A stretch of 64,000 nt of DNA, from contig CALWXC010000012.1 in NCBI GenBank assembly GCA_944385415.1, positions 1-64,000 on the forward strand. The letters are read 5' to 3'. This document shows, in pieces, positions 60,459-64,000 of the stretch. A model generated the notes under the pieces. That model was given only the letters and a program-made list of their open reading frames with translations. It ran no database searches and was not told the origin of the DNA. This stretch comes from an uncultured Oscillospiraceae bacterium (GTDB lineage: Bacteria > Bacillota > Clostridia > Oscillospirales > Oscillospiraceae). The number at the start of each line of letters is the position of its first letter. Position 1 is the stretch's first letter. The translations under genes and the position numbers were made by a program.

Positions 60459-62204
60459 TTACTGGAGCAGCTGCAGAACGCCCTGCGGTACCTGATTGGC
60501 CTGAGCCAGCATCGCCTGGGCGGACTGGATCAGAATGTTGTTCTTGGTGTAGGACATCATCTCTTCGGCCACGTCGGTGTCGCGGATGGTGGACTCGGCG
60601 TCCTGGATGTTCTCCTGCATGACGGACAGGTTGTTGATGGTGTGGTCCAGACGGTTCTGGGTGGCACCCAGCGTACCACGCACATCGGAGACATAGTTGA
60701 TGGAGTCCTTGATCATGTTCAGAGCCGCAGCGGCGGAGTCCTGATCGGAGATCTTCATGTCGGTCAGGCCCAAGGCCGCCACATGGGTATCCTTGATGGA
60801 TACAACCAGCTTGTTGAAGTCGTCACTGGTATCGCCAATCTGCAGCGTCAGCGGCTTGCCGTCTTCACCGGTCGTCGTCTCCGTGACAGAAGCCATGCCG
60901 GTGGAAATGGCTGCTGCAATGCCATCCATAGTCTTAAAGTTGGAGCCATCGGTACCGCTCTTTTGCGCCAGCGTCAGGGAGCCAGCAGCATTCACACCAA
61001 CACTCCAAGTCTTACTGTTTGCATTGATGGCATTGGCCAACGCCTTCAGCTGATCCGCAACCGCAGCGTTGCTGTCCACTTGAACCACAGAGGCGTCGCC
61101 ACCAATATTCGCAAATTTGCTGTCATCGCCGACTGCCAGCACATATGTCTTGCCATCAATGGTGATGCTGAAGCCATCATTGTTTTTCGCAGTGGTGGCA
61201 TCCATGCCCAAGTTGGCCGTGGTAATAATGGTATTGGCCAAAATCTCCGGCGTACCCTTCTGACCTTGATGGAGCTCAATGGTACCGGCGTTCCAGTTGG
61301 AACCGCTCATGGAACCTTCGGCCGTCGTCACGCTGACATTCCAGTTGGCGCCAAAGACAGCTGTCGAAGCATTATCAACAGCATTGGGATCCGGATTCAG
61401 TGTAAAGGTCAACTTACCCGTAGCTTGATCAAATTCCATGTCGAAGTAGGCCGTTTGGACACCACCAACATCGGCAGTGCTGGAAGCAGCAATAGCTGCT
61501 GCAATCAGTGCCTTAACATCCTGCTCACCATTTGCCACAGCAGCAGACGTGATTGTGATAGCAGCGCCGCCAACTGTGATGGTCATAGTCTCACCAGCAG
61601 CAGTCACGCCAGTCCAGGTCAAATCGCTCAGGTCCACCTCAAATTGGGTCTTGATAGTTTCCTTGCCTTCCTGATAGACCACGGTGTTTGTGCCAATTGT
61701 GGCACCACTTGTTGCCAAGTTCGCGCTGGTCAGTGCATCGATGCCGCTCAGGTCAAAGCTGGTGCTGGTGGTCGCAGCGGACATGGAGCCGTCCAGCAGC
61801 TTGATGCCGTTGAAGTTGGCGGAATCGGCAATGCGGTCGATTTCTTCCTTCAGCTGATCGACTTCCTTCTGCAGCTGCAGACGGTCGGTCTCATTCTCGT
61901 AGGTACCGTTGGCGGACTGCTCAGCTAACTCGTACATACGGTTCAGCATGTCATGGACTTCGGTCAGAGCGCCTTCAGCGGTCTGCACCAGAGAGATGCC
62001 GTCCTTGGCGTTGTCCTGTGCCTTACCCAAACCGGTGATCTGGGCACGCATCTTCTCGGAAATAGCCAGACCAGCAGCGTCATCGCCGGCGCGGTTGATC
62101 TTGTAACCGGAAGACAGTTTCTCCAGGTTCTTGGAGAGGGCAGAAGTGTTGTTGTTGTAATTCCGGTAGGCGTTCATCGCCATAATGTTGTGTTGGATAC
62201 GCAT
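60459..62204 (-). CDS. fliC: Flagellin
   Basis: 581 residues. Conserved N-terminal D0/D1 (SSGYKINRAGDDAAGLAISE, LNRMYELAEQSANGTY) and C-terminal D1/D0 (TLGATQNRLDHTINNL, ESTIRDTDVAEEMMSYTKNNIL) flank an extra-large Thr/Ala-rich outer part near 150-480. It is the filament subunit. AAGGAGG eight bases before ATG. Behind a sigma-28-type promoter with a GGA-rich leader. Confidence 0.97.
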   Translation of the reverse strand: MRIQHNIMAMNAYRNYNNNTSALSKNLEKLSSGYKINRAGDDAAGLAISEKMRAQITGLGKAQDNAKDGISLVQTAEGALTEVHDMLNRMYELAEQSANGTYENETDRLQLQKEVDQLKEEIDRIADSANFNGIKLLDGSMSAATTSTSFDLSGIDALTSANLATSGATIGTNTVVYQEGKETIKTQFEVDLSDLTWTGVTAAGETMTITVGGAAITITSAAVANGEQDVKALIAAAIAASSTADVGGVQTAYFDMEFDQATGKLTFTLNPDPNAVDNASTAVFGANWNVSVTTAEGSMSGSNWNAGTIELHQGQKGTPEILANTIITTANLGMDATTAKNNDGFSITIDGKTYVLAVGDDSKFANIGGDASVVQVDSNAAVADQLKALANAINANSKTWSVGVNAAGSLTLAQKSGTDGSNFKTMDGIAAAISTGMASVTETTTGEDGKPLTLQIGDTSDDFNKLVVSIKDTHVAALGLTDMKISDQDSAAAALNMIKDSINYVSDVRGTLGATQNRLDHTINNLSVMQENIQDAESTIRDTDVAEEMMSYTKNNILIQSAQAMLAQANQVPQGVLQLLQ

Positions 62205-62306
62205 AAAATTTTCCTCCTTGAAAGAATGTCAGGACCAGTTCCTTCTCGTCCTTTGTATTTCCTCCGTCCCCCGCAGGCCTTCACAGGGGACGACTGAAAC
62301 CTTACA
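62205..62306 (-). promoter_or_regulatory. Flagellin 5' leader with candidate CsrA sites
   Basis: From the expected RNA start to the ATG the leader (minus strand) carries a hairpin CGTCCCC/GGGGACG (62265-62292), the string ATACAAAGGAC close to the CsrA consensus, a second hairpin AGGAC/GTCCT (62231-62252) whose loop contains AGGAA, and the AAGGAGG ribosome site. This is the layout of the CsrA-controlled hag leader in Bacillus. csrA and fliW lie just upstream. Confidence 0.55.
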
Positions 62307-62312
62307 ATGCTT

Positions 62313-62339
62313 ATATCGTACCATATAAAAAAAAGTTAA
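62313..62339 (-). promoter_or_regulatory. Sigma-28-type promoter of flagellin
   Basis: On the minus strand TTAA, 17 bases, CGATAT (inside TACGATATAA). Confidence 0.78.
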
Positions 62340-62371
62340 GGGCATTTTGAAAAAAATTTTCTTTTTACCAA

Positions 62372-62560
62372 TTATGCATATGTATCGATATACACACCTT
62401 TTGCCACAGGGCTCTGCTGAGGCAACATTTCCAGTAAACCCTGGGCCATTGCTTCTTGTGAGTCCATAGCCTTCTTGGTCACAGACAGAGAATACTGCTG
62501 CATCAGCTCTGCCGAGTTCAGAGACATAGCGGTTCCTGCAATGCTGGTCATCATGCTCAT
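62372..62560 (-). CDS. YjfB-type putative motility protein
   Basis: 62 residues: LMQQYSLSVTKKAMDSQEAMAQGLLEML matches the small YjfB family. Role unknown. Three bases after csrA. Confidence 0.8.
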   Translation of the reverse strand: MSMMTSIAGTAMSLNSAELMQQYSLSVTKKAMDSQEAMAQGLLEMLPQQSPVAKGVYIDTYA

Positions 62561-62563
62561 CGG

Positions 62564-62812
62564 TTATCCCTCCTTATGCTGCTCAGAATGAAGCAGCGCA
62601 GTTTCCAAAGCCTCCACCAGCGATGCATCACCGGCGGCTGCATCCTGATTGACAAATGCCGCCTGCTGCAATTCGCTGCGCAGGATCAATATATCCCGCG
62701 GTGCGTCAATGCCCAAATTCACGGTACCGTTGGGCTCCACCCCCAGTACCGTCACTGTGATTTGCTCTCCCAACAGGAAGGATTCGCCTGCCTTGCGGCG
62801 TAATACCAGCAT
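62564..62812 (-). CDS. csrA: Translational regulator CsrA
   Basis: 82 residues: MLVLRRKAGESFLLGEQITVTVLGV, APRDILILRSEL. RNA-binding repressor antagonised by FliW. Its ATG overlaps the fliW stop (TGATG). The C-terminal tail of about 25 residues is longer than in Bacillus. Confidence 0.95.
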   Translation of the reverse strand: MLVLRRKAGESFLLGEQITVTVLGVEPNGTVNLGIDAPRDILILRSELQQAAFVNQDAAAGDASLVEALETALLHSEQHKEG

Positions 62813-63258
62813 CAGCCGCACCCCCTATTGGAAAGTTCATCCAGTCGATGACGCATACCATAGCAGTCCGACTCCAAAATGGTTTGCATGGCCTGATGGG
62901 TATCTTCATTGACTGCCACAGGACAGCGGAGATTGACCGTGCTGGCCCCCACGGGCTGCCGTACCACACAGAGTACATAATAGCAAAGTTCCTCGCTCTG
63001 CTCCACTTGCATCTGCTGCAATTCCTCCGCCGTCAGCACCGGCGCATACGTGGGACATATGGAGAATGGATTCATCGCCACAAAGGCCAAAGACGGCGTT
63101 TGCAGGCTTTGAAAGCACAGCAAATTGCCGTCGCTGCCTGCAAAGGGCAACAGAAGAAACGACCGCTCCTCTTCAAAGCCAAACAAACCTTGTGGGAAGG
63201 TCAGCACATCCTCTTTTTCATAAGTCACGACGCCGAAATATTTGGTGCTGGTCTGCAA
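62812..63258 (-). CDS. fliW: Flagellar assembly factor FliW
   Basis: 148 residues: LTFPQGLFGFEEERSFLLLPF and PVAVNEDTHQAMQTIL. Binds flagellin or CsrA in a partner switch. TTG start with AGGAGG seven bases before. Confidence 0.95.
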   Translation of the reverse strand: MQTSTKYFGVVTYEKEDVLTFPQGLFGFEEERSFLLLPFAGSDGNLLCFQSLQTPSLAFVAMNPFSICPTYAPVLTAEELQQMQVEQSEELCYYVLCVVRQPVGASTVNLRCPVAVNEDTHQAMQTILESDCYGMRHRLDELSNRGCG

Positions 63259-63272
63259 TCTGTTACCTCCTG

Positions 63273-63878
63273 TTATGCTTTGACGTCCACGGGCTCATAA
63301 TTGGGGTCCGAAGACGGCGGTACATACAGCGGGCCTCCCACATACTTAATAATGACGTCAGGCCGCTGTGTCATGGTAAATTCAATATCTCCCGGCACAA
63401 AAGTAAACTGCATTTGCTCCATGCGCCAGTCAAAATTCAGTTTGTCCATCTCATATTGGACATTGAGTTCGCCGCCGTTCCAGGAAATTTCCGGTGCCAC
63501 CGACGGCAAAAACTGAAGGTTTAGATCGGCAGGGCGCTCCAGTACAGCCTGGCGTGCCAGGTTGGGGATTACCTGTCCATCTACTGTGGCTTCCATCATC
63601 ATGCGGCCCTCCCGCGAAATGCTGGCCGTGGCTTGATAGGCGGCCTGACGGCCTGATTGCGCACTCTGCTCAATGCTCCGTACAGTGGTAGGCACAATAG
63701 AATTACGGGCCTCAAAGGTGTCAATCTTCACCTGGATGGGTTGGCTGCGAATTTGCAGGCCACCCTTGTCTCGGGAGATCTCCAAATTGGCCGTACCCCT
63801 GGCATACTCCAGCCGGGCATTGGTCACTTTCATTTGAATTTCAATGGGTATGGTTTGTATTTCAATCAATGGTTGCAT
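63273..63878 (-). CDS. YviE-like (DUF6470-type) protein
   Basis: 201 residues, beta-rich, starting QPLIEIQTIPIEIQMKVTNARLEY, and containing QPIQVKIDTFEARNS. This family lies between flgL and fliW in many Firmicutes; role unknown. Confidence 0.85.
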   Translation of the reverse strand: MQPLIEIQTIPIEIQMKVTNARLEYARGTANLEISRDKGGLQIRSQPIQVKIDTFEARNSIVPTTVRSIEQSAQSGRQAAYQATASISREGRMMMEATVDGQVIPNLARQAVLERPADLNLQFLPSVAPEISWNGGELNVQYEMDKLNFDWRMEQMQFTFVPGDIEFTMTQRPDVIIKYVGGPLYVPPSSDPNYEPVDVKA

Positions 63879-63930
63879 ATCCTATGCTCCTTCTTTCTGC
63901 CTGATCCTTCAGGCGCTCGACACTTACTTT

Positions 63931-64000
63931 TTACTTCATATAATCCAGAAGAGATTGGGGAATCACATTGACGCCTACTTGCAGCGCCGCACTGTAGCAG
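63931..64000 (-). CDS. flgL: Hook-filament junction protein FlgL, 3' end only
   Basis: The last 22 codons (C-Y-S-A-A-L-Q-V-G-V-N-V-I-P-Q-S-L-L-D-Y-M-K, stop) match the FlgL end. The gene runs out of the window. Context (flgL-yviE-fliW-csrA) agrees. Confidence 0.8.
   Translation of the reverse strand, partial: CYSAALQVGVNVIPQSLLDYMK

Overview
The window is a motility island from a motile, S-layer-bearing Firmicute of the class Clostridia. An Oscillospirales-like gut anaerobe is my best guess, from the moderately high G+C of the core genes, the CheC/CheD/CheV chemotaxis set, FliY instead of FliN, and FliW/CsrA/YviE next to flagellin. No rRNA, tRNA, CRISPR array or insertion sequence was seen, and the taxonomy below class level is not proven. 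LAYOUT. Bases 1-6120 form the left flank: a sirtuin, a 59-residue orphan protein, a chemoreceptor behind a sigma-28-type promoter, an ABC ATPase plus lipoprotein pair, and a secreted C39-like protease. Bases 6122-9720 (minus strand) hold fliD-fliS-fliT-like, the filament cap and chaperones, behind a sigma-28-type promoter. Bases 9763-11630 (plus strand) hold a ParA-type ATPase followed at once by a proline-rich protein ending in a ComFB domain. Bases 11659-37794 (minus strand) form one tightly packed operon of about 26 kb reading flgB-flgC-fliE-F-G-H-I-J-K-flgD-(TIGR02530-type)-flgE-flbD-motA-motB-fliM-fliY-cheY-fliO-P-Q-R-flhB-flhA-fliA-flgF-flgG-cheC-cheD-cheV-(EAL/HDOD). It has a textbook sigma-A promoter in a 450-base AT-rich intergenic region. 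Bases 38244-49316 (minus strand) hold a YlqG-like protein, an FlhB-C-terminal-domain protein, a PilZ protein and two giant SLH-domain surface proteins. Bases 49410-54027 (plus strand) hold cheA-cheW-cheR-cheB behind a sigma-28-type promoter. Bases 54034-60429 (minus strand) are an AT-richer glycan block: glycosyltransferase, WbpB-, WbpE- and WbpD-like enzymes and a methyltransferase. Bases 60459-64000 (minus strand) hold flgL (3' end only), yviE, fliW, csrA, yjfB and flagellin. HOW IT WORKS TOGETHER. The long operon supplies basal body, export gate, motor, switch and the sigma factor FliA. FliA would then fire the late units through four sites that share one pattern, TTAA or TTAT, 17 bases, CGATAT or CGATGT, found upstream of the MCP, fliD, cheA and flagellin. 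Flagellin output is probably further set by the FliW/CsrA switch: the flagellin leader carries GGA-rich hairpins. The glycan block beside flagellin probably decorates the filament or the surface layer. MOST NOTEWORTHY. flhF and flhG, usual between flhA and fliA in related bacteria, are absent there. The island instead carries a ParA/ComFB pair that looks like an undescribed cargo-positioning module, possibly second-messenger-responsive because ComFB-family proteins have been reported to bind cyclic dinucleotides. Three proteins of c-di-GMP-linked families (ComFB, degenerate EAL-HDOD, PilZ) sit in the island, but no GGDEF domain does.
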